Source of the DNA: Neorhodopirellula pilleata
GTDB taxonomy: Bacteria > Planctomycetota > Planctomycetia > Pirellulales > Pirellulaceae
Direction: 5' to 3'
Assembly: GCF_007859915.1 (NCBI RefSeq)
Contig: NZ_SJPM01000018.1
Coordinates: 1 to 64,000, forward strand
Length of the DNA: 64,000 nucleotides
Every line of letters begins with the position of its first letter. Positions within the stretch are counted from its first letter, which is position 1. Both the position numbers and the translations under genes were made by a program. This document shows positions 1 to 7,304 of this stretch, in pieces. The notes beneath the pieces were generated by a model. The model did no database searches, was not told where the DNA came from, and worked only from the letters and a program-made list of their open reading frames with translations.

Positions 1-208
1 CACGTCTCGATGCCGCTGCGAAGTTGACTGCACAACGCACGTTGAAGCTGAAGTCTGGATGCTTCAGTACCGCCGCAACCACCCAGCCACGAAAGACCAC
101 CGCCATGCCAATTCGATCACGAACCAACACCAAGCCGAGCCCCCGGTCCGCCTGTAATGAACGCCAAAATTCAGCCAAAACCTCAGTCAGCAGTCGCTTG
201 ATTGAGGA
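1..208 (-). CDS. Partial unrecognised open frame running off the left edge
   Basis: This frame is open from a TAA at 211-209 to the window edge, so at most about 69 N-terminal residues are visible. It overlaps the end of the neighbouring MMPL-type gene (stop at 185-183) in another frame. The translation looks protein-like, with stretches such as LAEFWRSLQADRGLG and VFRGWVVAAVLKHP, but I do not recognise a family. No ATG lies where a coupled start would be expected; candidates are CTG at 190, TTG at 178 and ATG at 106. It could be the next gene of the operon or a displaced continuation of the transporter. Confidence 0.35.
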
Positions 209-1355
209 TTAGACAGATGTGAGACGCGTGCCTGGTTTGTAAGTTCATCAGCCATGTCCACAAAAAACTCAAGCGGTCGAATGTTTTCTGCTGTTTAAGT
301 TCAATCGATCGCCAAGCCAAGAAACCGGGCAACAAAACTAGCAAAACCGCGACCGTTACGATTACGCCGAACGCTGCGAAAACGCCAAATTCACGCACCG
401 CCGTCAATCCGCTAACGGCGAGTGATCCAAGACCGATGGCGGTGGTAGCCGAAGAGAGAACGCATGGTAGCCAGCCGATCTGAACGGCTTTTGCAACAGC
501 GGTCCGATCGCCTGTATCTCTAGCCGCGTCCATGGTGTAATTGACTAAATGAATCCCCCCTGCGATGGCAAGCACCTGGATCAGAGGGGGCAGTACGATC
601 ATCAATGCCGTCATCTCGCCGCCGCAATGATGCAGAATGGACAGTGCGATCACTTGGCTAATGCATGACGTCGCAAACACGAGAATGGCAGCATAGAACG
701 ATTCGAGACATAAAACACAGACGCACAGCACAATGATCGACGACATCGGTGCATAGCGACTCATCGTCATTTCGCTAGCTCGGTCGACGGCATACCCGTC
801 CATGATCGGCCCAGCCAAGTGCTGCTGCGAGTATTCGACTCCGGCGTATTTGGATGCCGCCAATTGAATTAGCGGGACTAGCCGTGTTCGTTGGCGCAGG
901 CCTTCTTTGTTGAATGCGATCACGACCGCGGTCGTGGAATCGTCAGGACCTAGCAGTGATCCTGAAAGTCTTTGGCGGGCTTGTTGATCGCTCAGCCTCG
1001 TCGCGAAGTTTGAGAAGGTTCGATGGAGATCACGCCCTGAAACAACTCGATGAAAAAGCCATTTTCCATTCTCAAAAAAGCATGGCGATTCCCGCAGCGC
1101 CTGACAGAATAGATCAAGACTTGAGTTCTCAAGCGTGCAGCCAGGCCAACTGATGACAACAACGTCCGCCGCTCCAAATCGCTCGCTGAACGCGTCGTAA
1201 TCGGCTCGTGGAGCGAAGCTGGCATCAACCCAGTCAAGCGGTGAATTTGCGGCTGGACGGAGTGCACCGATCGCTCCGACAGCAATCCACGGTGAAAGCA
1301 GTAACAGGTAGAGCAGAATAATTTTGAACCGTTGATGGTTCATTGTCTCATTCAT
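183..1355 (-). CDS. MMPL/RND-family transporter, half-size (390 aa)
   Basis: Inner-membrane transporter of the MMPL/RND superfamily, whose members move lipids or hydrophobic compounds. One transmembrane segment lies near residues 9-28, followed by an extracytoplasmic loop of about 175 residues. Five more segments follow between about 208 and 365, including the typical hydrophobic runs IVLPPLIQVLAIAGGIHLVNY and SSATTAIGLGSLAVSGL. This is one RND repeat of six helices; the family is usually twice as long with two repeats. The start at 1355 is set by a 4-base ATGA overlap with the upstream gene, which favours it over the in-frame ATG at 1343. It is the last certain gene of the operon. A half-size protein could work as a homodimer or be truncated. 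Superfamily assignment is firm; substrate is unknown. Confidence 0.75.
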   Translation of the reverse strand: MNETMNHQRFKIILLYLLLLSPWIAVGAIGALRPAANSPLDWVDASFAPRADYDAFSERFGAADVVVISWPGCTLENSSLDLFCQALRESPCFFENGKWLFHRVVSGRDLHRTFSNFATRLSDQQARQRLSGSLLGPDDSTTAVVIAFNKEGLRQRTRLVPLIQLAASKYAGVEYSQQHLAGPIMDGYAVDRASEMTMSRYAPMSSIIVLCVCVLCLESFYAAILVFATSCISQVIALSILHHCGGEMTALMIVLPPLIQVLAIAGGIHLVNYTMDAARDTGDRTAVAKAVQIGWLPCVLSSATTAIGLGSLAVSGLTAVREFGVFAAFGVIVTVAVLLVLLPGFLAWRSIELKQQKTFDRLSFLWTWLMNLQTRHASHICLILNQATAD

Positions 1356-2179
1356 GCTGCAACGCGAGGCCGTTGAGAGTGCTCCGAAGGAAGCGACGTC
1401 GGCGTCACTGGATCCGCAACGAGCGGCTTTTTGGCGAGTAGGCCGACCGTAACAAACGGATATCCTGGAACCGATCGCTCGTAAGCTTTGTACGGTTCGC
1501 CGATGAAATGTTCTAGTCGGCGATCCTTTAAGAAGCTCCCATAAAAAATATAGCTTGTCCAAATCGCGGTGAGAGCGGCGTGGTCGAGCGTCATCGTTGG
1601 CGTAAACCAGATCAGCCCAAGAAAGCTGAGGTAGACCGGATGTCGGATTAGCTTGTAGGCACCGCGCGGTCTAAACTCCCGTCGCGGTGGTTTCTGGTTT
1701 CGTAACCAATAGTAAAACGGCGTCCATCCGTTCTGGTATCCCAGGCCGGTCAGCGCTAACGAGTAAAAGAGCGCTACCCAGCAACCATAAAAACAAATGC
1801 GAACCAACGACTTCGTAAGGCCGCTCGCCTCCCAAAGAACGGTTTCGCTATTTCGCCATCCAAAGAACAACGCCAACAAGCTAACGCATGTAACAACGCA
1901 AAACGTGCTATCGTAGAATGCTTGGGGGATCCACCGTGTCAGATACTTGCGAGTCTTGGGTACCAGCATGACACTGTGTGAAAACGCGAAAAAGATCGCC
2001 AGTCCGCAGTCTCGCGCGATCCAATCGTCGTGAGACCGGCTGATCGCCCCGTCTCGAAGAAACCAAAACAGAAACCATACCGTAACGAGGAACAAGATCT
2101 GGTTACCGAATCCAAAACTCAACCCTGTCAAACGACGCAGCGTTGATGTGCTTGGCGAGTGTGAGATCGAGACATCCAT
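1352..2179 (-). CDS. ICMT/NnrU-like integral membrane methyltransferase (275 aa)
   Basis: Polytopic membrane protein of the isoprenylcysteine carboxyl methyltransferase-like group, which uses S-adenosylmethionine to methylate membrane-embedded substrates. About five hydrophobic segments precede a C-terminal signature: LIRHPVYLSFLG, then an E-x-x-FIGEPYKAYERSVPGYPF block. The arginine-histidine-proline-tyrosine and glutamate-tyrosine elements match the SAM-binding region of that family. The ATG at 2179 is chosen because a GGAG lies about nine bases upstream; an open frame extends to 2272 but overlaps the preceding gene. Its stop overlaps the start of the MMPL-type gene (ATGA), implying translational coupling. 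The substrate is not shown by sequence; operon partners suggest an isoprenoid lipid. Confidence 0.7.
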   Translation of the reverse strand: MDVSISHSPSTSTLRRLTGLSFGFGNQILFLVTVWFLFWFLRDGAISRSHDDWIARDCGLAIFFAFSHSVMLVPKTRKYLTRWIPQAFYDSTFCVVTCVSLLALFFGWRNSETVLWEASGLTKSLVRICFYGCWVALFYSLALTGLGYQNGWTPFYYWLRNQKPPRREFRPRGAYKLIRHPVYLSFLGLIWFTPTMTLDHAALTAIWTSYIFYGSFLKDRRLEHFIGEPYKAYERSVPGYPFVTVGLLAKKPLVADPVTPTSLPSEHSQRPRVAA

Positions 2180-2207
2180 TGTATTGTTCTCCAAGACGCG
2201 TTCGGCG

Positions 2208-3050
2208 TTACGATAGTTTAGGTTTTTCGGCGACGATCGCCCCGTACTGCATCGCGCCGCTTCGGTACGCATTGAGTAGCGCTTCGAACCCGTCGATAAA
2301 ATCGACTTGTTCTTTGTCGAGGATCTTAGCGAGATGTCGTACGCCGCTTCGATCCACCCGTTGCTTGCAAATTTCCCAAGTACGGGTGACTCTCTCAGTC
2401 CAGTCGACGTTGTGGACGATTTTCATTCCGTGGTCAGTCATCCATGCGGCATAGTCGTCGCGAGTCGCCAAAGAAGGGCACACAAATCGCTCGCAAACTT
2501 CTTCGCATTGTCGGCGATGGTCTTCGCGCGTCGTGTCTTCGCCTTCGAACCAGACGCAGATCGCCATGCGGCCACCGGGCCGAAGCCACTGATAAGCTTT
2601 GCGAAAAAAATCAGGTTTTTCAAAAAGATGTTCGGTGCATTCCACACTCCACATCACATCAAAGCTTCCGTCTGAAAAGACAACTTTCTCGGCATCCTCG
2701 GCCAAAAACCGCGTACGCTTGCCGACTCGGTGAACCTTCGATGAAACGGCAGCCCAGCGGCGTTGCAGCGGACTGAGCGTCACCCCGGTGACATCGCACC
2801 CTCGCATCTTTGCTAAACGGATCGACGATCCGCCCATCCCGCAACCGATATCGACAACTTTGTCGTCGGCGGAAATGCCGGCAAGATCGGCCAGCGTGTC
2901 GGTTAAATTGCATTGAGCTTCATAGGGCGACTCGTCCCCGCTCCACAAGCCATGGTGGATATGAGGTCCCCAAAGCAAACGATAGAACAGCGTGCCGAGT
3001 TGGTAGTGGCTGCGTATGGAGCTTTTCTGTACTCCGTCGATCGAGATCAT
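2208..3050 (-). CDS. Class I SAM methyltransferase, tocopherol/sterol methyltransferase-like (280 aa)
   Basis: Soluble S-adenosylmethionine-dependent methyltransferase. SAM motif I is VVDIGCGMGGSSIRLA at about residues 65-80, followed by GVTLSPLQ, a SFDVMWSVECTEHL block and LRPGGRM, the order seen in gamma-tocopherol, sterol C-24 and cyclopropane-type methyltransferases. The N-terminal HYQLGTLFYRLLWGPHIHHGLW segment also fits that group, which acts on lipid-like substrates. It starts 20 bases after the YceI gene and ends 28 bases before the ICMT-like gene, so it is clearly in the operon. The group is well supported; the actual substrate is inferred from context. Confidence 0.8.
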   Translation of the reverse strand: MISIDGVQKSSIRSHYQLGTLFYRLLWGPHIHHGLWSGDESPYEAQCNLTDTLADLAGISADDKVVDIGCGMGGSSIRLAKMRGCDVTGVTLSPLQRRWAAVSSKVHRVGKRTRFLAEDAEKVVFSDGSFDVMWSVECTEHLFEKPDFFRKAYQWLRPGGRMAICVWFEGEDTTREDHRRQCEEVCERFVCPSLATRDDYAAWMTDHGMKIVHNVDWTERVTRTWEICKQRVDRSGVRHLAKILDKEQVDFIDGFEALLNAYRSGAMQYGAIVAEKPKLS

Positions 3051-3070
3051 GTTGTTGCCGCAAAGATTGA

Positions 3071-3796
3071 TTATTGACGCGTTGGAATGTCGGACATCGC
3101 GACGTTAGCTGTCGGAGCGACAAACAGATCGCCGTAAATCTTCAATGAGTCAGCTACACCGATTGCACCGAAGGCTTTCGAGTACGGAGTGATGCCGAAC
3201 GACGTTTGTTTGATGACAAAGTTACCACGAACGTGCAACCAACCACGGGTCTGCTCGACTTCGACGCTGAACTCCAGCGGATGCGTCGTGCCGTGTAGTG
3301 TGAAGTTGCCCTTGAGTTCGTAGATGGGCAATCCGTCCGAACCGGTTTGGCCGGTAGCGATTGCCGAAGCGACATCGAAAGTCGCAGTGGGATATTGAGC
3401 AACATTTAAGATCGCCGATCCCTTCATATTGTTGTTTACCGCCGAGCGTGTTCCCTCGTCGGTCGTTCCTTGCAGGCCGACGTACTTACGGGCAGCTTGC
3501 GTGTCGGCGTCGAAGGAGTTCATGTCGAAGGTGAGTTTTCCTGCATTCTGGTCCGCCCCCAACTCCAGTCTGCTGGACAACAACTTCGCTTCGACGCCGT
3601 GTTGGTGGCCGAGTCCTGTTTTATCAACGAAAACATAAACACGACTCGCTTGAGTCTGGACATCGCCCGGCTTGTAAGAAGGCGTGGTTGCGTCCTGGGA
3701 ACAAGCGACGGGAGCGATGCTAGCGAAGATGATCCACGCCAACGCGATCGTTGCCACCACGTTGATCCGAGTGAGATAAGAATGGGAGCAACGCAT
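3071..3796 (-). CDS. YceI family periplasmic lipid-binding protein (241 aa)
   Basis: Secreted protein of the YceI family, lipocalin-like barrels that bind long polyisoprenoid chains. A signal peptide (VVATIALAWIIFASIAPVACSQ) precedes a mature domain with family features such as LTFDMNSFDADT, KYPT-like AQYPTATFDV, YELKGNFTLHGTTHPLEF and a C-terminal FGITPYSKAFGAIGVADSLKIYGDLF. The ATG at 3796 has an AAGGA about ten bases upstream and gives a proper signal peptide; the open frame continues to 3964 without a better start. It is the promoter-proximal gene of the operon with two methyltransferases and the MMPL-type transporter. Confidence 0.85.
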   Translation of the reverse strand: MRCSHSYLTRINVVATIALAWIIFASIAPVACSQDATTPSYKPGDVQTQASRVYVFVDKTGLGHQHGVEAKLLSSRLELGADQNAGKLTFDMNSFDADTQAARKYVGLQGTTDEGTRSAVNNNMKGSAILNVAQYPTATFDVASAIATGQTGSDGLPIYELKGNFTLHGTTHPLEFSVEVEQTRGWLHVRGNFVIKQTSFGITPYSKAFGAIGVADSLKIYGDLFVAPTANVAMSDIPTRQ

Positions 3797-4019
3797 ATCA
3801 GCATCCTTTGAGATTTTGCTGGGTAAGATAGCGGGCATCGTCCGATGAAACTGCCGCGAGTCGCATTGTGAATGCAAAGCGGGTACCGAACCAAGATCAG
3901 TTGAACCGATGAAGGAAAATTCCGCGAGATTCGGCAACGAATTTTGTTCCATGGGTTTCCTCACGTAGTTATTTTTCCTCCCGTGGATAGATACTGTCCA
4001 CTGTGCTGGACAGACTTTT
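3797..4019. other. Intergenic region upstream of the YceI operon
   Basis: This stretch should hold the promoter of the minus-strand operon. I see no convincing conserved gene and no clear promoter boxes in it. Confidence 0.4.
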
Positions 4020-4280
4020 TCACCTTGGCAGCACCGGCATCGAGACGTCGCTGTTCACCTGACGGGTCGAGGTGCAGGATTCCCAGACCGGTGTCAAACT
4101 GCCGACTCGCTTCTCCAGTTCTTGGATCGATCTGTTACCAAGTATCTGGTTCAGAGTGGAGCGATAGATCGATTCATGAAAGATCCGCCTCAACGAGCCG
4201 TGGACTTCAAAAGCATGATGAACCACTTCGTACGCGACCTTGCCAAACTCATCTTGGCAGTAGTGCCGCAGCGGGACAGA
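4020..4280 (-). pseudogene. Remnant of a GxxExxY-type protein
   Basis: The translation contains FGKVAYEVVHHAFEVHGSL, then RRIFHESIYRSTL, which matches the N-terminal part of GxxExxY-family proteins (an amphipathic helix with A-F-E-V-H, then a glycine or arginine turn and an E-x-x-Y helix). Homology stops after about 60 residues, at LEKRVG, and the frame ends with unrelated residues; the catalytic nuclease-like part of the family is missing. No convincing start exists: the only upstream ATG at 4346 lies inside a repeat. I read it as a decayed copy rather than a working gene. Confidence 0.5.
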
Positions 4281-4290
4281 TGTTGTAATT

Positions 4291-4390
4291 AGGATGGGGA
4301 TAAATTGGGCAAGAAGATGGTGGGGAAGAAAAATGCAAGTTAACAAATTTGTTTCCCATCATCTCTGTCCCCATCCTTTTGCCCTTTTTT
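4291..4390. repeat. Inverted oligomer repeat, GGGCAAAAGGATGG type, copy 1
   Basis: The left part reads GGATGGGGATAAATTGGGC, then AAGAAGATGGTGGGGAAG. The right part reads CCCATCATCTCTGTCCCC, then ATCCTTTTGCCC, the approximate reverse complement. A related pair lies at 4898-5002. It separates the GxxExxY remnant from the EF-hand gene. Confidence 0.55.
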
Positions 4391-4411
4391 CGCTGTCTTG
4401 CGAGTACTCCG

Positions 4412-4927
4412 ATGATACGTAAGTTTTCTATCTACACTGTTTCCGCCTGTTCGATAATGTTCTTGTTTGCTGTTGTGGCTAAACGTGTCGATGCACAGCA
4501 AGAAATCGAAAAGCGATTCGAGCAACTCGATGACAATCGCGATGGAAAAGTCACGCCGGATGAGTTGCGTCAGCCGGCTATTTTCAAAGCCCTCGACATG
4601 GATGGCAACGGCGAGATCACAAAAGAAGAAGCCACGCGAGCTGCCTTGCGCGGTCGATTGAAAAATGCAATTGGCGGAGCCATGGGAAGGAACAACTCGA
4701 ACGACGAGGTTGTTCCAGCCGAGCCAGCAAAGTCACTTGACGCTCCGGTTCGCCAAGGACCGAAGCTGATCACTCCCGGAGAGCACGGCATCGGTCGCTT
4801 CGTCCCTGACTTCGAATTTGCGGATCTTGAGGGGGTAACGAAGAAGCTTCACGGCGACTCCAAAAGCGAACTGACAGTCATCGCGTTTAATCGAGACGGG
4901 CAAAACGATGTTAGGGCAGAAAAATGA
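4412..4927 (+). pseudogene. Truncated EF-hand protein that has lost its thioredoxin-like domain (171 aa)
   Basis: A signal peptide (residues 1-28) precedes two calcium-binding EF-hand loops, DDNRDGKVTPDE and DMDGNGEITKEE, each with acidic residues at the expected positions. The C-terminal part, PGEHGIGRFVPDFEFADLEG...ELTVIAF, resembles the first strands of a redoxin domain, but the frame then ends with [12 protein letters not shown] before any CxxC motif. The ending is encoded by a repeat (4898-4926). The open frame could extend up to 4349, but the ATG at 4412 gives the signal peptide. It may still be made as a shortened calcium-binding protein; I infer truncation by the repeat. Confidence 0.55.
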
Positions 4928-5002
4928 AATCCAGCAAACAGGAATCAAGAATGAATCGAATGTTGTCAATCATCTTTATCTTTTTGCCCACCCATCTTTT
5001 TA
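4898..5002. repeat. Inverted oligomer repeat, GGGCAAAAGGATGG type, copy 2
   Basis: GGGCAAAACGATGTTAGGGC, then AGAAAAATG (4898-4926) resembles the left part of the repeat at 4291-4390, and AATCATCTTTATC followed by TTTTTGCCCACCCATC (4968-4997) resembles its right part. The copy spans the end of the EF-hand frame and the signal peptide of the broken sulfatase. Confidence 0.45.
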
Positions 5003-5244
5003 CTTTATCTCTTGTCGGCTTTGTGACTGCCGCTGAGAAACCCAACATCATCATCTTCTTCGCGGACGACCTTGGTTACGCTGATATTGGTGTCTACGGA
5101 TGCAAAGATATTCCAACACCTCACGTTGATGCGATCGCCAACAGCGGCGTGCGGTTCACCGACGGCTACGCGACGCATCCGGTCTGCTCCCCCTCGCGTG
5201 CCGACTTGATGAGCGGGATGTACCAGCATCGCTTTGCCGGGTAG
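4924..5244 (+). pseudogene. Sulfatase N-terminal fragment (106 aa)
   Basis: The translation has a signal peptide and the start of a type I sulfatase: [20 protein letters not shown] with the metal-binding aspartates, then [15 protein letters not shown] holding the formylglycine signature C-S-P-S-R. It stops after MYQHRFAG, whereas intact enzymes have about 450-500 residues. The stop comes just before a palindrome at 5252-5292, and no continuation is visible in another frame. The fragment overlaps the EF-hand stop by four bases (ATGA); ATG at 4951 is an alternative start. It retains the residues needed for maturation but cannot fold as a complete sulfatase. Confidence 0.7.
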
Positions 5245-5251
5245 GACCAAC

Positions 5252-5292
5252 GGCCCGGCCGTTTGTTCGTGTCGCTAGCAAACGGCCTGGCC
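5252..5292. repeat. Palindrome at the break of the sulfatase fragment
   Basis: GGCCCGGCCGTTTG (5252-5265) and CAAACGGCCTGGCC (5279-5292) are reverse complements except for one base, with a 13-base loop. The sulfatase frame ends seven bases before it. Confidence 0.7.
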
Positions 5293-5489
5293 TTCGGCCC
5301 TAAGACGCTCTCGCGATACTCGCTAGAAGTCGGAGCCAAGCCGGCATGCGGAACAAAAACAAATCTTGGAAAGTTCGCGTCAATACCGACCTTTTAGCAG
5401 GCCAGTTGACTATACACTGGCGAATGGATACTACAAAAAAGAGGGAATGCCCCGAGGCTGTTTTTGTCTTTCAATAGGCCAGCAAATGC

Positions 5490-5529
5490 ATCGCCGGAGA
5501 GGGTCAGACCCTTTTTCGGATAGGCTCTA
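5490..5529. repeat. Partial copy of the GGGTCAGACCC repeat (family B)
   Basis: CATCGCCGGAGAGGGTCAGA, then CCCTTTTTCGGATAGGCTCT matches the right half of the two full copies at 16281-16382 and 53332-53433. The left half is absent. The rest of the gap 5293-5634 shows no recognisable gene. Confidence 0.7.
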
Positions 5530-5634
5530 CATTTCGAAGTGGCGAACCGATGGCGTTTTGGTAAACTGTGCCGCCACATGCGAATCTATCAATGCGTGTG
5601 TCATTGCCATTTCACTCTCTCAATCGGTTTCACC

Positions 5635-6252
5635 ATGCTGCTTACGTCTCTTCGACTCGTTTTCGTACTGTCAATTGTCTCAATTGGTTCGCTTGCGGTC
5701 GCAGCGGACGGCCAGTGGAAGTCCTTGTTCGATGGTAAAACCATGGAAGGATGGGAGATGATCGGCGGTGATAAAAGTCAGTGGGAAGTCAAAGACGGGG
5801 CGCTGAGTGGGTCCGGGCAAGCCTCGATGCTAGTTAACACGACGAAGGCGTATAAAAACTTTCGCTATCGTGCGGAGATCAAGATCAGCGACGGCGGTAA
5901 TTCCGGAATGTATTTTCGCACGACGCGACGCCCCGGTTTCGCCGACGGTTACGAAGCACAAATTGATAGCACACACACCGATCCGATCCGTACCGGCTCG
6001 ATCTATGGAATGTGCCATGTGTACAAAGAGCTCGTGAAACCCGACACTTGGTTCACGTACGAAATCGAAGTTCGTGATGACGTTTGGCGTGGACGCGAGA
6101 TGACGCGGATCAAAGTCACCGTCGATGGCGATGAGCTTTATGAGTACCTGGATTTTGCATTGACTTTCAAGGAAGGTCACTTCGCCTTCCAACATCATGA
6201 TCCGGGCAGCATCGTGCACATCCGCAAAGTGGAAGTTATGGAACTCCCTTGA
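5635..6252 (+). CDS. DUF1080 family secreted protein (3-keto-disaccharide hydrolase fold, 205 aa)
   Basis: Secreted concanavalin-like protein of the DUF1080 family, some members of which hydrolyse 3-keto-glycosides. A signal peptide ends near SLAVAADG. The mature part has the usual features: WKSLFDGKTMEGWEMIGGD, then WEVKDGALSGSG, YRAEIKISDGGNSGMYFRT, and a C-terminal GHFAFQHHDPGSIVHIRKVEV. The ATG at 5635 gives the signal peptide; the open frame extends to 5539 without a better start. It is the first of two such genes in a plus-strand carbohydrate locus. The fold call is secure; the catalytic role is known only for relatives. Confidence 0.85.
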   Translation: MLLTSLRLVFVLSIVSIGSLAVAADGQWKSLFDGKTMEGWEMIGGDKSQWEVKDGALSGSGQASMLVNTTKAYKNFRYRAEIKISDGGNSGMYFRTTRRPGFADGYEAQIDSTHTDPIRTGSIYGMCHVYKELVKPDTWFTYEIEVRDDVWRGREMTRIKVTVDGDELYEYLDFALTFKEGHFAFQHHDPGSIVHIRKVEVMELP

Positions 6253-6317
6253 TCCGGCTACGAGGTCAAAACTGAACCCCGGCTCTCGATCAGCTGTTGA
6301 TCGAGTGAACCGACGGC

Positions 6318-6445
6318 GCTAGCGGCGTGTTGATTTAATCGTAACCCGAAGCGTGAGCGAGGGATTGAGCGCCATTAAGTCCTTTGTATGTATCCCTCGC
6401 TCACGCTTCGGGTTTCAATGAGGACTAAATCAACAGCCCGCTAGC
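6318..6445. repeat. Nested palindromic repeat family A, full copy
   Basis: The outer arms read GCTAGCGGCGTGTTGATTTA and TAAATCAACAGCCCGCTAGC. The inner arms read AACCCGAAGCGTGAGCGAGG and its complement CCTCGCTCACGCTTCGGGTT, around a short loop. The element is 128 bases long. Copies also occur at 6440-6545 and 32325-32451, with a degraded relative at 11839-12035. Confidence 0.85.
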
Positions 6446-6545
6446 GGCGTGTTGATTTAATCGTAACCCGAAGCGTGAGCGAGGGATCTTAGTGGCATTG
6501 AATCCTCTGTTAGTATCCCTCGCTCACGCTTCGGGTTACGATGGG
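6440..6545. repeat. Nested palindromic repeat family A, second copy lacking its right outer arm
   Basis: This copy shares the GCTAGC end of the first copy and repeats the same outer-left and inner arms, but the loop differs and the right outer arm (TAAATCAACAGCC) is missing. With the first copy it fills most of the 360-base gap between the two DUF1080 genes. Confidence 0.8.
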
Positions 6546-6612
6546 AACAAAGAGCCAATCGTTGCAGTGCTTGAAGTAGTATCAGTTGTCCCCTTTGAAA
6601 GAAATTTGATCG

Positions 6613-7251
6613 ATGAAGAACCTTTGCATGAGTGCTTTTTTGACGCTCCTGATTGCTCCGACGGTACTCGCCCAAGACGCTGGTTTCGTGGAACTTTTCA
6701 ACGGCACGGACTTGACTGGCTGGCACCAACGAAACGGGACGGCGACCTACCGCGTTGAAGGTGATGCGATCGTTGGAAAAACGAACGAAGGCAGTCCCAA
6801 TTCGTTCCTTTGCACGGACAAATCTTACGGTGACTTTGAATTGACATTTGACGTCAAAGTGGATAGCCGTTTGAACTCAGGCGTGCAAATTCGCTCGCAA
6901 AGCCAAGGCGACAAACCTGAAGGACGTGTCAACGGACCGCAAGTCGAGATCTCGCTCGACAAGATGGCAGGCTACATTTATGGCGAAGCTGCCGGCGGAT
7001 GGATGACGCCGGACGCCGATCGCAAACCGCATGATACTTTCCAAGACGGCCAGTGGAACTCGTATCGTATTGTCGCGAAAGGCCCGCTGATTCAAACTTG
7101 GATTAACGGCACGCCGATTTCTGACCTGACGCACGAAGAACGTTACCGGTCGCATCCCAAAGGGTTCATTGGCTTACAGGTCCATGGAATCGGTGCCGGT
7201 CAAGGTCCATACGAAGTCCGCTGGCGAAACCTGCGAATCCGTGAGATCTGA
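6613..7251 (+). CDS. DUF1080 family secreted protein, second copy (212 aa)
   Basis: Secreted DUF1080 protein with a signal peptide ending at TVLAQDA. Family motifs are FVELFNGTDLTGWHQRNG, YRVEGDAIVGKT, ELTFDVKVDSRLNSGVQIRS, GPQVEISLD and GFIGLQVHGIGAGQ. It is clearly diverged from the copy at 5635, so this is not a recent duplication. This type (GPQVEI, EDGAGW-like EAAGGW, GFIGLQVH) is common next to sugar oxidoreductases in planctomycetes. Two enzymes of the cytoplasmic type follow directly (7305 and 7997), suggesting one transcription unit for an oxidised sugar. Hydrolysis of a 3-keto-glycoside is inferred from the family. Confidence 0.85.
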   Translation: MKNLCMSAFLTLLIAPTVLAQDAGFVELFNGTDLTGWHQRNGTATYRVEGDAIVGKTNEGSPNSFLCTDKSYGDFELTFDVKVDSRLNSGVQIRSQSQGDKPEGRVNGPQVEISLDKMAGYIYGEAAGGWMTPDADRKPHDTFQDGQWNSYRIVAKGPLIQTWINGTPISDLTHEERYRSHPKGFIGLQVHGIGAGQGPYEVRWRNLRIREI

Positions 7252-7304
7252 GCAAACTCTTCGGTGAGAACGGATTCCCAAGCAACCCACAGGCAAGACC
7301 CGCG

